A stretch of 64,000 nucleotides of DNA from Polyodon spathula (Eukaryota; Chordata; Actinopteri; Acipenseriformes; Polyodontidae): contig NC_054565.1 of NCBI RefSeq assembly GCF_017654505.1, positions 7,398,512 through 7,462,511 of the forward strand, given 5' to 3'. Made by a program: the position numbers and the translations under genes. Shown here piece after piece: positions 17,397 to 28,167 of the stretch (positions are counted from its first letter, which is position 1; every line of letters begins with the position of its first letter). The notes beneath the pieces were generated by a model. That model ran no database searches, was not told the DNA's origin, and saw only the letters and a list, made by a program, of their open reading frames with translations.

Positions 17397-17561
17397 ATGT
17401 CTTCCAGCCCAGCCCCCCAGCTGCTGGCGATAGAGGGATCTGTGAATGCTGTGCCAGAGCCCCCCGGCGTCGGGGAGGCCCGGAGCGCCGCGCTGGAGCG
17501 CTGCCTGCGGGTCCTGAGAGGCGCTGCGAGTGATAGCGAGCAGTTTGCAGCGCTGCTGCTG
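17397..17561 (+). CDS. NCDN: NCDN coding exon 1
   Basis: The ATG at 17397 has an A at -3 in the context GTGACCATGT. The 55 codons end in SEQFAALLL, matching the family, before donor CTG|GTGAGG. The acceptor at 17382 shows that an untranslated exon precedes it. Confidence 0.92.
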
Positions 17562-20500
17562 GTGAGGACGGGGCTAAACATCCAGAGAGGGGAGCAGACA
17601 TTGAACTGAGGGACTGGGAGGAGGCAGTGTGGTCTAATGGCTAGAGCTGAGGGACTGGGAGGAGGCAGTGTGGTCTAGTGGCTAGTGCTGAGGGACTGGG
17701 AGGGAGGCAGTGTGGTCTAGTGGCTAGAGCTGAGGGACTGGGAGGAGGCAGTGTGGTGTAGTGGATAGAGCTGAGGGACTGGGAGGAGGCAGTGTGGTCT
17801 AATGGCTAGAGCTGAGGGACTGGGAGGAGGCAGTGTGGTCTAGTGGCTAGAGCTGAGGAGGGACTGGGAGGGAGGCAGTGTGGTCTAGTGGTTAGAGCTG
17901 GGGGACTGGGAGGAGGCAGTGTGGTCTAGTGGCTAGAGCTGAGGGACTGGGAGGGAGGCAGTGTGGTCTAGTGGCTAGAGCTGAGGGACTGGGAGGGAGG
18001 CAGTGTGGTCTAGTGGCTAGAGCTGAGGGACTGGGAGGGAGGCAGTGTGGTCTAGTGGCTAGAGCTGAGGGACTGGGAGGGAGGCAGTGTGGTCTAGTGG
18101 CTAGAGCTGAGGGACTGGGAGGGAGGCAGTGTGGTCTAGTGGCTAGAGCTGAGGGACTGGGAGGGAGGCAGTGTGGTCTAGTGGCTAGAGCTGAGGGACT
18201 GGGAGGGAGGCAGTGTGGTCTAGTGGCTAGAGCTGAGGGACTGGGAGGGAGGCAGTGTGGTCTAGTGGCTAGAGCTGAGGGACTGGGAGGTGGTCTAGTG
18301 CAGTGAGGTAGTGGTTAGAGCTGAGGGACTGGGAGGGAGGCAGTGTGGTCTAGTGGCTAGAGCTGAGGGACTGGGAGGGAGGCAGTGTGGTCTAGTGGCT
18401 AGTGCTGAGGGACTGGGAGGGAGGCAGTGTGGTCTAGTGGCTAGAGCTGAGGGACTGGGAGGGAGGCAGTGTGGTCTAGTGGCTAGAGCTGAGGGACTGG
18501 GAGGGAGGCAGTGTGGTCTAGTGGCTAGAGCTGAGGGACTGGGAGGGAGGCAGTGTGGTCTAGTGGCTAGTGCTGAGGGACTGGGAGGGAGGCAGTGTGG
18601 TCTAGTGGCTAGTGCTGAGGGACTGGGAGGGAGGCAGTGTGGTCTAGTGGCTAGTGCTGAGGGACTGGGAGGGAGGCAGTGTGGTCTAGTGGCTAGAGCT
18701 GAGGGACTGGGAGGGAGGCAGTGTGGTCTAGTGGCTAGTGCTGAGGGACTGGGAGGGAGGCAGTGTGGTCTAGTGGCTAGTGCTGAGGGACTGGGAGGGA
18801 GGCAGTGTGGTCTAGTGGCTAGTGCTGAGGGACTGGGAGGGAGGCAGTGTGGTCTAGTGGCTAGTGCTGAGGGACTGGGAAGGAGGCAGTATTACTGGGA
18901 GTAGCTTTCCTGCAATGCAGCCAATTCATTGACTCTCTCCTGTCTCCTCTAACCTCTCTCCTGTCTCCCCTCTCTCTCTTTCTCTCTCTCCTGTCTCCTC
19001 TCCTCTCTCCCATCTTCAGGTCACTAAACTGGCTCAGGCTGGTGAACTCTCCCCCTCGACCCGGCGTCGTATTTTTGACGCTGTAGGTTTCTCCCTGCCG
19101 AACCGGCTGCTGGTTACCGTGGAGACGCCACCGGACTGTCCCCCCCACCTGTTCCGCTCGCTGGCTGTGTCTCTCCTCGCCGGGTTCAGCACCGACCCGG
19201 GCCTGGCAGCACACCCAGAACTCATCAACAAGATCCCCCTGCTGCTGGAAATGGTGTCAGCAGAACCGGAACCGGGCCAGGAGAGACCCAGGAGAGACCA
19301 GCCAGGACCAGAGCTGCCTGAGCAGAGTGCAGCAGAACCAGCACAGGACGGGGCCAAGAGAGACGAGCCAGGACATGGAGATCCCCACGCACCTGGACAG
19401 GCTGAAGCCAGTCACAGCCACTGCAGAGGAGCCGCGCAGCAGGGGGAGTTCCGACAGACCCAGCTGTGTCCGGACCTGGCCACTATCCAGGACAGCTACC
19501 AGTGTCTGACAGCGCTGGCTCTCTCCCCCCGGGGCCCACGGGTCCTGCTGTCCCGCGGGGCGGTACCAGCCCTCTGCCGGGCCCACACCCAGCGCTACCC
19601 CGGCCACGCCCTGGCCCTGCCGGTCCTGACCCGCATCCTGAGCGGCGCCGGGCCCGCGGCCTGGCAGAGACACGAGGAGGAGCTGACCCGGCTGCTGGTG
19701 CTGCTCAGCTCGGAATTCGCGAGGTCCGGAGACAGCAGCAAGTTCACGCTGTGTGAGGCTCTGCCGCACTTCCTGCCTCCCCCAGCGGGGGCAGCACGGC
19801 CCAGTCTGCGGCCCAGTCTGGACGCCCTGTGTGCCGGGCTGAGGGAGGTTCTGGGGGCCCGGCTCAGTGTGGCCCAGAGAGACCCGGCGCTGAGGCTCGC
19901 TGCCTGCCTGTTGGACGGGTTTGGAGCAGAGTGGCTAGCTGGTTTTGGTCCTGATTCTGGTCAGTTCCTGGCCCTGCTGGTGAACCTGGCCTGTGTGGAG
20001 GTCCGCATGGCCCTGGAGGAGCCAGAGCCCGATTCTGGTACTGCTCGAAGGGAGACGGTCACTGCCTGCTACCGTATTCTGGAGTTTGGCATGGAGGCCT
20101 GCAGCCTGGGGCTCACCTGCCAGGACGCCCCCCCAGGGAAACCCCCATCTGGACTGCTCACACTGGAGCAGAGCCGGCAGGTGCTGGGAGTCATGGAGGA
20201 GGCTGTCGCAGCCGTCATCTTCTACCTGGCCCAGGTGAGGGGAGGGAGGGGCGGGGGGGGGGAGCGACACTCTTACACAAAAAGAGAATCCTGTTTGAAT
20301 TAAAATACTGTAATTCACGCCCCCTTCCTCCACTCCCAGGTGGCCCCGGTCCGGTACCGAGACCCGTTTGTCTTTGCCTCGGTCCGGCTCCTCTGCGCCT
20401 GGCTAGCTGAAGAGACTTCCTCCCTGAAACAGGAAGTGTGCGATTTGCTGCCCTTCCTGATTGGCTACAGCAGAGCGCTGTTCGAAGGAGAGGAGCGGGA

Positions 20501-20634
20501 CCACGGCCTGACCAATCAGATGGATGAGCTGAGTGTGACGGACAGCAGGGAGGGTGGGGATTGGCCTGGCGACGCTCTGAGGTGAGTGTGTGTGTGTGTG
20601 TGTGTGTGTGTATTGACTGTGTGTGTGTGTGTGT

Positions 20635-20672
<38 letters not shown>

Positions 20673-23600
20673 TGACTGGTCCCTGTCCTGTGTATTGCCA
20701 GGTTCCTGCTGCCTGGTCTGTGTCACCTCTCTGTGGAGGAGGGCCCCCGCGCTGTACTGCTGTCCCAGGACTCCCCCACCCTGCTCCTGCGCTACCTTTC
20801 TCACCTGTGGGACCGGCTGGTGGGGGCGGGGGGCTGCCAGGACCAGGCCAGCCTGCAGACAGCCTGCTCCGTGTTCCTGAACCTAACCATCACTGAACCA
20901 GAGATTGTCCGGTAACAGCTGAGCGGAGTTCCCTTTCCTATAGACCTCTATACAGCTCTGCAGTGTGAAGATCTCTTTCCTATAGACCTCTATACAGCTC
21001 TGCAGTGTTGAGATCTCTTTCCTATAGACCTCTATACAGCTCTGCAGTGTTGAGATCTCTTTCCTATAGATCTCTCTTTCCTATAGACCTCTATACAGCT
21101 CTGCAGTGTTGAGATCTCTTTCCTATAGACCTCTATACAGCTCTGCAGTGTTGAGATCTCTTTCCTATAGACCTCTATACAGCTCTGCAGTGTTGAGATC
21201 TCTTTCCTATAGACCTCTATACAGCTCTGCAGTGTTGAGATCTCTTTCCTATAGACCTCTATACAGCTCTGCAGTGTTGAGATCTCTTTCCTATAGACCT
21301 CTATACAGCTCTGCAGTGTTGAGATCTCTTTCCTATAGACCTCTATACAGCTCTGCAGTGTTGAGATCTCTTTCCTATAGACCTCTATACAGCTCTGCAG
21401 TGTTGAGAGTTCTCTTTCCTATAGACCTCTATACAGCTCTCTCTTGTTGAGAGTGGAGTTCTCTTTCCTATAGACCTCTATACTCTGCAGTAGAGCTCTT
21501 TCCTATAGACCTCTATACAGCTCTGCAGTGTTGAGAGTGGAGTTCTCTTTCCTATAGACCTCTATACAGCTCTGCAGTGTTGAGAGTGGAGTTCTCTTTC
21601 CTATAGACCTCTATACAGCTCTGCAGTGTTGAGAGTGGAGTTCTCTTTCCTATAGACCTCTATACAGCTCTGCAGTGTTGAGAGTGGAGTTCTCTTTCCT
21701 ATAGACCTCTATACAGCTCTGCAGTGTTGAGAGTGGAGTTCTCTTTAGACCTCCTATAGACCTCTATACAGCTCTGCAGTGTTGAGAGTGGAGTTCTCTT
21801 TCCTATAGACCTCTATACAGCTCTGCAGTGTTGAGATCTCTTTCCTATAGACCTCTATACAGCTCTGCAGTGTGGAGAGCGGAGTTCTCTTTCCTATAGA
21901 CCTCTATACAGCTCTGCAGTGTTGAGATCTCTTTCCTATAGACCTCTATACAGCTCTGCAGTGTTGAGATCTCTTTCCTATAGACCTCTATACAGCTCTG
22001 CAGTGTTGAGACTCTTTCCTATAGACCTCTATACAGCTCTGCAGTGTTGAGATCTCTTTCCTATAGACCTCTATACAGCTCTGCAGTGTTGAGATCTCTT
22101 TCCTATATAGACCTCTATACAGCTCTGCAGTGTTGAGATCTCTTTCCTATAGACCTCTATACAGCTCTGCAGTGTTGAGATCTCTTTCCTATAGACCTCT
22201 ATACAGCTCTGCAGTGTTGAGAGTGGAGTCTCTTTCCTATAGACCTCTATACAGCTCTGCAGTGTTGAGATCTCTTTCCTATAGACCTCTATACAGCTCT
22301 GCAGTGTTGAGAGTGGAGTTCTCTTTCCTATAGAGTGGAGTTCTCTTTCTAGACCTCTAGCTCTGCAGTGTTGAGAGTGGAGTTCTCTTTCCTATAGACC
22401 TCTATACAGCTCTGCAGTGTTGAGAGTGGAGTTCTCTTTCCTATAGACCTCTATACAGCTCTGCAGTGTTGAGAGTGCTCTGCAGTGTCTCTTTCCTATA
22501 GACCTCTATACAGCTCTGCAGTGTTGAGAGTGGAGTTCTCTTTCCTATAGACCTCTATACAGCTCTGCAGTGTTGAGAGTGGAGTTCTCTTTCCTATAGA
22601 CCTCTATACAGCTCTGCAGTGTTGAGATCTCTTTCCTATAGACCTCTATACAGACCTGCAGTGTTGAGTTCTCTTTCCTATAGACCTCTATACAGCTCTG
22701 CAGTGTTGAGAGTGGAGTGTTGAGATCTCTTTCCTATAGACCTCTATACAGCTCTGCAGTGTTGAGAGTGGAGTTCTCTTTCCTATAGACCTCTATACAG
22801 CTCTGCAGTGTTGAGAGTGGAGTCTCTCTTTCCTATAGACCTCTATACAGCTCTGCAGTGTTGAGAGTGGAGTTCTCTTTCCTATAGACCTCTATACAGC
22901 TCTGCAGTGTTGAGAGTGGAGCTCTCTTTCCTATAGACCTCTATACAGCTCTGCAGTGTTGAGAGTGGAGCTCTCTTTCCTATAGACCTCTGTACAGCTC
23001 TGCAGTGTTGAATGCAGTTCTGATTGATACCTCACGCTCTGCCTCTCCCTCAGGACAGACCCCAGCTTCTCCAGTCTGCAGGCCCTCCTGATGGACTCGC
23101 TCCCCTCACTCATACAGAAGGCCCCCCTCCTGATCCTGGCTGCAAACTTCTGCACCCTGGGGTTGCTTATGGCACGCCTGCTGGCCGGGACACCAGGTAC
23201 CTCACCTGAACTATGCTCAGTGTCTCTCAGCTCTCCTCTTCCTGTCTTGCATGTCTGTGTGTCTCTGCAGTGTAACAGTGTGTGTTTGTTTCCCTCTCCC
23301 TCTCTGTCTGGTTCCAGCTCTCCAGGACAGTGCTCAGTGTCTCCGGTTTGCCCGCTCTGCTGCGTTCTCCTCTTCCTGTCTTGCATGTCTGTGTGTCTCT
23401 GCAGTGTAACAGTGTGTGTTTGTTTCCCTCTCCCTCTCTCTCTGGTTCCAGCTCTCCAGGACAGTGCTCAGTGTCTCCGGTTTGCCCGCCCCGCTGTGCT
23501 CTCCTCTTCCTGTCTTGCATGTCTGTGTGTCTCTGCAGTGTAACAGTGTGTGTTTGTTTCCCTCTCCCTCTCTCTCTGGTTCCAGCTCTCCAGGACAGTG

Positions 23601-24016
23601 CTCAGTGTCGCCGGTTTGCCCGCTCCGCTGTGCTCTTCCTCTCCCGCGCTCACACCCTGGATTCAGGCGGTGCTGGGAGGGGGGTGGTGCGCTCAGCTCG
23701 GTACTCGGAGTGCTGGGAGGATGTGGGGGAGCTGTGGTTCCTGGGGATGCAGGCTCTGGGGGGCTGCGTGGCTGAGCTACCCTGGCTGGCGGACACGGTG
23801 CTGCAGAGTGGCTGGCTGGGGGACGCTCTGGAGATGCTGAGAGCCTGCCCTGCACTGGCAGATCCGGACCTGAGGGGGGCGCTGCAGGCTGTGCTCACTC
23901 CCCTGGCTCAGCACAGCCAGGCATGCCGCGACTTCATCCGCAAGCAGCAGGGGGAGGTTATAGCCAAACTGCACGGCATGACAGAGCTGCAGCGCCACCT
24001 AGCAGGGACAGGCTGA
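17397..24016 (+). CDS. NCDN: Neurochondrin
   Basis: Neurochondrin is a cytoplasmic, dendrite-enriched all-helical protein that in mammals binds and modulates CaMKII and group I mGluR signalling and promotes neurite outgrowth (established knowledge). Six coding exons are complete: 17397-17561, 19020-20234, 20340-20581, 20702-20911, 23054-23196, 23586-24016. They join in phases 0, 0, 2, 2, 1 to give about 801 aa; human is 729. Conserved blocks include SEQFAALLLVTK, TRRRIFDAVGF, FLALLVNLACVEVR, PFVFASVR, AWLAEETSSL, WPGDALR and ELWFLGMQA. The excess length is largely a Pro/Glu/Arg-rich insertion in exon 2. Intron 1 holds a tRNA-like SINE-head array and intron 4 a 2-kb M42 array. A signal AATAAA follows at 24497. 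Confidence 0.96.
17607..18893 (+). repeat. 42-bp array of a tRNA-like SINE head, about 30 copies (NCDN intron 1)
   Basis: The unit is GGCAGTGTGGTCTAGTGGCT followed by AGAGCTGAGGGACTGGGAGG GA. TGGTCTAGTGG fits the Pol III A-box consensus (TRGYNNARNNG) and resembles the D-arm side of a tRNA, as at the head of many fish SINEs. No B box (GGTTCGANTCC) is present in the unit. The first copies vary more (TGGTTAGAGC, TGGATAGAGC). Confidence 0.93.
19020..20234 (+). CDS. NCDN: NCDN exon 2 (large exon with lineage-specific insertion)
   Basis: 1215 nt, phase 0 to 0, acceptor CTTCAG and donor CCAG|GTGAGG. It begins VTKLAQAGELSPSTRRRIFD and ends AVIFYLAQ. Between NKIPLLLEM and DSYQCLTAL there are about 75 residues where I recall roughly 20 in human; the extra part (about 19257-19476) is rich in Pro, Glu, Gln and Arg and built from degenerate CCAGGAGAGACC-type repeats. 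Confidence 0.95.
20340..20581 (+). CDS. NCDN: NCDN exon 3
   Basis: 242 nt, phase 0 to 2. It encodes RDPFVFASVRLLCAWLAEET and SSLKQEVCDLLPFLIGYSRA, and ends in DWPGDAL. The donor GAG|GTGAGT opens into a (GT)n-rich intron. Confidence 0.95.
20702..20911 (+). CDS. NCDN: NCDN exon 4
   Basis: 210 nt, phase 2 to 2, encoding FLLPGLCHLSVEEGPRAVLL and ACSVFLNLTITEPEIV. The donor CCG|GTAACA is followed within 25 bp by the M42 minisatellite. Confidence 0.93.
20935..23012 (-). repeat. M42 minisatellite, array 2 (NCDN intron 4, about 45 copies)
   Basis: Units TCTCTTTCCTATAGACCTCT plus ATACAGCTCTGCAGTGTTGA, with a longer variant inserting GAGTGGAGT. This is the reverse complement of array 1 at 9755-10412. 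Relative to each host gene's sense strand, both arrays have the same orientation. Local rearrangements are seen near 21470, 21745, 22340 and 22480. Confidence 0.96.
23054..23196 (+). CDS. NCDN: NCDN exon 5
   Basis: 143 nt, phase 2 to 1, acceptor CCCTCAG. It encodes LQALLMDSLPSLIQKAPLLI and LAANFCTLGLLMARLLAGTP, matching the family's LLLAANVATLGLLMARLL block. Confidence 0.94.
23228..23640 (+). repeat. 134-bp triplication including the NCDN exon 6 acceptor
   Basis: The start of the exon 6 sequence (CTCTCCAGGACAGTGCTCAG) occurs at 23318, 23452 and 23586, exactly 134 bp apart, each after a pyrimidine tract and GGTTCCAG. In the first copy the frame runs to an in-frame TAA about 100 bases in. Confidence 0.95.
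23586..24016 (+). CDS. NCDN: NCDN exon 6 with stop codon
   Basis: 431 nt, entered in phase 1 after GGTTCCAG. It encodes ALQDSAQCRRFARSAVLFLS, then WEDVGELWFLGMQALGGCVA, and ends LQRHLAGTG with TGA at 24014. The first roughly 50 bases and the acceptor also occur twice upstream, at 23318 and 23452; only this third copy stays open. Confidence 0.95.
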
Positions 24017-24133
24017 AGTGCAAGGACAGACCAGGGATTGGAGTTGTTAAAACTGTTCCAGAAATCTTTTCTTTTTAAAACATGAGATATCAGTGTGAGT
24101 GCGACACGCAGAGATTACAGCTTTCCACACACT

Positions 24134-24174
<41 letters not shown>

Positions 24175-24496
24175 ACACACAGAGACACAGCACAGAGACA
24201 CTGACACAGACACACAGAGACACGTGTTTCTTTGAGAGCTGCGTGTCGCTAATGGAAAGTTTGTGGGATTGTCACTGTGAGCAGATCTGCACTGAGCGGG
24301 AGCAGTTCAGCTGGGTTTTGTATTTCATGATGAAACAGCACTTCAATCCCAAGAGACTGATGAGACTGATTCAGTGCTTTCCTTGTAACAGCCCTCTTTC
24401 CATTCACAGTTCAGTGTTGTTGTGCGTTTATAAATATTACTGTGAGGGAGGCGTTTGATTCAGACCCCCGGATACCCTGACAAGCGTTTCTACACC

Positions 24497-24502
24497 AATA
24501 AA
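24497..24502 (+). terminator. NCDN: NCDN polyadenylation signal
   Basis: AATAAA lies 480 bp after the stop codon, followed 20-40 bases later by a GT-rich stretch (GTGTCCTGGGCTCTGTGTGC). It is the first canonical hexamer downstream of NCDN. A CA microsatellite lies within the presumed 3' UTR (24130-24180). Confidence 0.7.
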
Positions 24503-25216
24503 ACAAAGCGAGCAGTGTCCTGGGCTCTGTGTGCTTCTCATTTCCTTCAGCTGGGCAGAGATTACATTGTAGAGTGGAATCAATCTGGGAGTAATAGACT
24601 TTCAGAAGCCGGGTGATTGACAGGGGCTTGCCCAGGCTGCAGGCAGTGTGCATTAAACACACATGTCCTGTTTCAACACGGGCGTTTCTTTGCTGTGTGG
24701 CTGAACCAGCCCAGGGTAAGACTGCGTGTCTCAGTGAACCGGGTGGGCTGGGCAGCCCTGGTACAGTGTGTTCTCTCTCTCTCTCCCTCTCATCCCTCTC
24801 CATTAAGAGCTGGAGGGGATCAGAGATGATCCGAGCTGCCTGCAGGGGACGGACCACAGCGGGTGTGAGGAGGGAGACAGCGTCCAGCTGCAACGCTGTT
24901 TACTGGGGTGACCCCTGCGCTGCACACTTCACAGATAAACCAACAAATTCATCAAACACCCAAAAACTAAATCCTATTCCTTTTAATTTAGTCAAAAAAT
25001 GAATAAATCATGAAGTACTCAAGCACAGCTTATGGTACGGTAACCATTGACAGGAATAAATCAGTGAACAGCTTGCAATCCGGGTGCAGAGAGCAGGGCC
25101 ACAAGACTAACCATGCAAGCACACAGCGTGAGAGGAGAGGGTGGGGGAGTGCTGCTCTGGCCTCTGGAGGGCACTGTCTCTATGCTGCCCCCTCTGGTTG
25201 GAGTTGGAGTCCCAGT
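24503..25216. other. Intergenic, no gene recognised
   Basis: Single-copy sequence with a short CT run near 24773-24800. No conserved exon on either strand. Confidence 0.5.
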
Positions 25217-25219
25217 AAC

Positions 25220-25575
25220 TGTCCTGGGAGATGGTACTGGGCTGGGTGTGTGGTGAGCTCCGCTGGCAGTGGTTGCTGTCCTGGGAGATGGTACTGGGCT
25301 GGGTGTGTGGTGAGCTCCGCTGGCAGTGGTTGCTGTCCTGGGAGATGGTACTGGGCTGGGTGTGTGGTGAGCTCCGCTGGCAGTGGCTGCTGTCCTGGGA
25401 GATGGTACTGGGCTGGGTGTGTGGTGAGCTCCGCTGGCAGTGGTTGCTGTCCTGGGAGATGGTACTGGGCTGGGTGTGTGGTGAGCTCCGCTGGCAGTGG
25501 TTGCTGTCCTGGGAGATGGTACTGGGCTGGGTGTGTGGTCAGCTCCGCTGGCAGTGGCTGCTGGGCTGGGAGTGG
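25220..25575. repeat. 57-bp minisatellite, about 6 copies
   Basis: The unit is GTCCTGGGAGATGGTACTGG, GCTGGGTGTGTGGTGAGCTC, CGCTGGCAGTGGTTGCT, nearly identical between copies. The 57-bp period keeps frames open on both strands. Confidence 0.95.
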
Positions 25576-25789
25576 TTCTGATGGGTTTTGTCTCGTCCAT
25601 TCTCTCGGTGGCGAGGGGGTTTTCTGCAACGTGAGTGCAAAGCTAGTTTCTTTTTCTAATATTATTTTGCCATTATCCCTTAAATATATAAATACAGCCT
25701 AGAGGGTTGAGGTGATGATTGCAATGCTGTGCATTAAGATCATCCTTCGCAATTGTGTGCATCAGAGCAGCGACTGACAAACACTCCCT

Positions 25790-27364
25790 GCCGTACACCC
25801 TCTGAACAAACACTGCAGTGCCCCCACCCTGTGAACACAGACACTTCAGCGCCCCCACCCTGTGAACACAGACACTGCAGCACACACATCCTGTGAACAA
25901 AGACACTGCAGCGCCCCCACCCTGTGAACACAGACACACTGCAGCACACACATCCTGTGAACACACACACTGCAGCAACACCATCATGTGAACACACACA
26001 CTGTAGCACACACACCCTCACACACACTGCAGCACCCCCTGAACACACACACTGCAGCACACACACCCTCTGAACACACACACTGCAGCACGCACACCCT
26101 CTGAACACACACACTGCAGCACGCACACCCTCTGAACACACACACTGCAGCACACACACCCTCTGAACACACACACTGCAGCACACACACCCTCTGAACA
26201 CACACACTGCAGCACACACACCCTCTGAACACACACACTGCAGCACACACACCCTCTGAACACACACACTGCAGCACACACACCCTCTGAACACACACAC
26301 TGCAGCACACACACCCTCTGAACACACACACTGCAGCACACACACCCTCTGAACACACACACTGCAGCACACACACCCTCTGAACACACACACTGCAGCA
26401 CACACACCCTCTGAACACACACACTGCAGCACACACACCCTCTGAACACACACACTGCAGCACACACACCCTCTGAACACACACACTGCAGCACACACAC
26501 CCTCTGAACACACACACTGCAGCACGCACACCCTCTGAACACACACACTGCAGCACACACCACCCTGTGAACACACACACTGCAGCACACACACCCTCTG
26601 AACACACACACTGCAGCACACACACCCTCTGAACACACACACTGCAGCACACACACCCTCTGAACACACACACTGCAGCACACACACCCTCTGAACACAC
26701 ACACTGCAGCACACACACCCTCTGAACACACACACTGCAGCACACACACCCTCTGAACACACACACTGCAGCACGCACACCCTCTGAACACACACACTGC
26801 AGCACACACACCCTCTGAACACACACACTGCAGCACACACACCCTCTGAACACACACACTGCAGCACACACACCCTCTGAACACACACACTGCAGCACAC
26901 ACACCCTGCACACACACTGCAGCACACACACACCTCTGAACACACACACTGCAGCACACACACCCTCTGAACACACACACTGCAGCACGCACACCCTCTG
27001 AACACACACACTGCAGCACACACACCCTCTGAACACACACACTGCAGCACACACACCCTCTGAACACACACACTGCAGCACACACACCCTCTGAACACAC
27101 ACACTGCAGCACACACACCCTCTGAACACACACACTGCAGCACACACACCCTCTGAACACACACACTGCAGCACACACACCCTCTGAACACACACACCAC
27201 ACACCCTCTGAACACACACACTGCAGCACGCACACCCTCTGAACACACACACTGCAGCACACACACCCTCTGAACACACACACTGCAGCACACACACCCT
27301 CTGAACACACACACTGCAGCACACACACCCTCTGAACACACACACTGCAGCACGCACACCCTCT
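25790..27364. repeat. 30-bp CA-rich minisatellite, about 52 copies
   Basis: The unit is CCTCTGAACACACACACTGC followed by AGCACACACA, with rare variants (CGCACA, GGTGTG). The 25800-26040 end is diverged, with CACCCTGTGAACACAGACAC units. Open frames of over 500 codons rich in Val/Cys are artefacts of a stop-free 10-codon unit. Confidence 0.97.
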
Positions 27365-27572
27365 AAGGCTGTGTTTTAAAATAAGTCTAGGCTTTTTTAT
27401 ACAGGGATGTATTCAAGTATTGCATCATCAAATTGTAATAAACTCAGTAGACATTTTGACTGGAAGATTGTAAAAATGCACTGGAATAGTCTCTGCCCTT
27501 CACTTTGGCCTTTTTTTAAAAGAAAGAAATCGGTGTACTTGAATGTTTCTGCTCTGAGCCCGACCCCCTTAC

Positions 27573-27899
27573 CAGCCACGCACCTGCTCCCGGCCGGTCT
27601 GTACCCGGGGCAGCAGGACGTCCCGTTGCAGCTCTCCTGCCGCACTGCCAGCCGGTATGCCACCCTGTAGCGAGTTCGCCAGCATGGCAGGAAGGGGAAC
27701 CAGGACAGGCAGGGCTCCCGGAACTGGAACCCCTGAGAGAAGGACTGCAGTACAGTCACATTGCAGAGCTGCTTCCTGGAACAACAGCCATCCCCCTCAC
27801 ACGAACCTGAGAGAGAGAGAGAGGGGGGCTAAAGAATCAAGAAACTCACACTCAGACACACAGGGTTATACAGAGAGACACACACACACACAGGGTTAT

Positions 27900-27934
<35 letters not shown>

Positions 27935-27980
27935 GGGTTATACAGAGACACACACACACACACACACAGGGTTATACAGA

Positions 27981-28030
<50 letters not shown>

Positions 28031-28167
28031 GTTATAGCCCCTTGTGCTGGCTCTCTCCCAGCCCCCAGTGTGGACTGACCTGTAGGAGTGACGGACACTG
28101 CAGCTCTGGAGCAGAGGAACAGACAAGCAGCACCCAGGAGACAAAGAGTGAGGTTCACAACACTCAT
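27573..28167 (-). CDS. Secreted protein with EMI-like domain, two exons, 3' end not found
   Basis: Exon A (28167-28080) begins MSVVNLTLCLLGAACLFLCS, a clear signal peptide. An in-frame ATG eight codons upstream is an alternative start. The donor CTACAG|GTCAGT leaves phase 1. Exon B (27806-27573) follows acceptor CTCTCAG in the right phase and carries a cysteine-rich module: CCSRKQLCNVTVLQSFSQGF, PCLSWFPFLPCWRTRYRVAY and NGTSCCPGY. This resembles an EMI domain, an extracellular interaction module of emilins, multimerin and EGFL/MEGF/PEAR-type proteins. The next donor GCTG|GTAAGG is good, but no further exon is seen before NCDN. Read-through would instead end at a stop near 27397. I do not recognise the gene and recall no counterpart between NCDN and TFAP2E in human. 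It may be a small or truncated gene, or one with undetected exons. Confidence 0.6.
27840..28032. repeat. (CA)n tracts with GGGTTATA spacers
   Basis: Several CA runs separated by repeated CACAGGGTTATACAGAGACA blocks fill the single intron of the EMI-like gene. Confidence 0.92.

Noticed and set aside
17607..18893. Possible tandem tRNA genes
   Set aside because: Only an A-box-like head is present; no B box, acceptor stem or cloverleaf can be formed from the 42-bp unit.
23227..23855. Minus-strand open frames opposite NCDN exon 6
   Set aside because: Antisense shadow over the 134-bp triplication and a confirmed plus-strand exon.
25740..27359. Open frames of over 500 codons rich in Cys/Val on the minus strand
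   Set aside because: A 30-bp CA-rich minisatellite; every frame is open because the 10-codon unit has no stop.
27397..27572. In-frame continuation of the EMI-like exon to a stop near 27397 as coding sequence
   Set aside because: It follows a strong GTAAGG donor and loses cysteine-rich character; more likely intron, though a read-through short form cannot be excluded.
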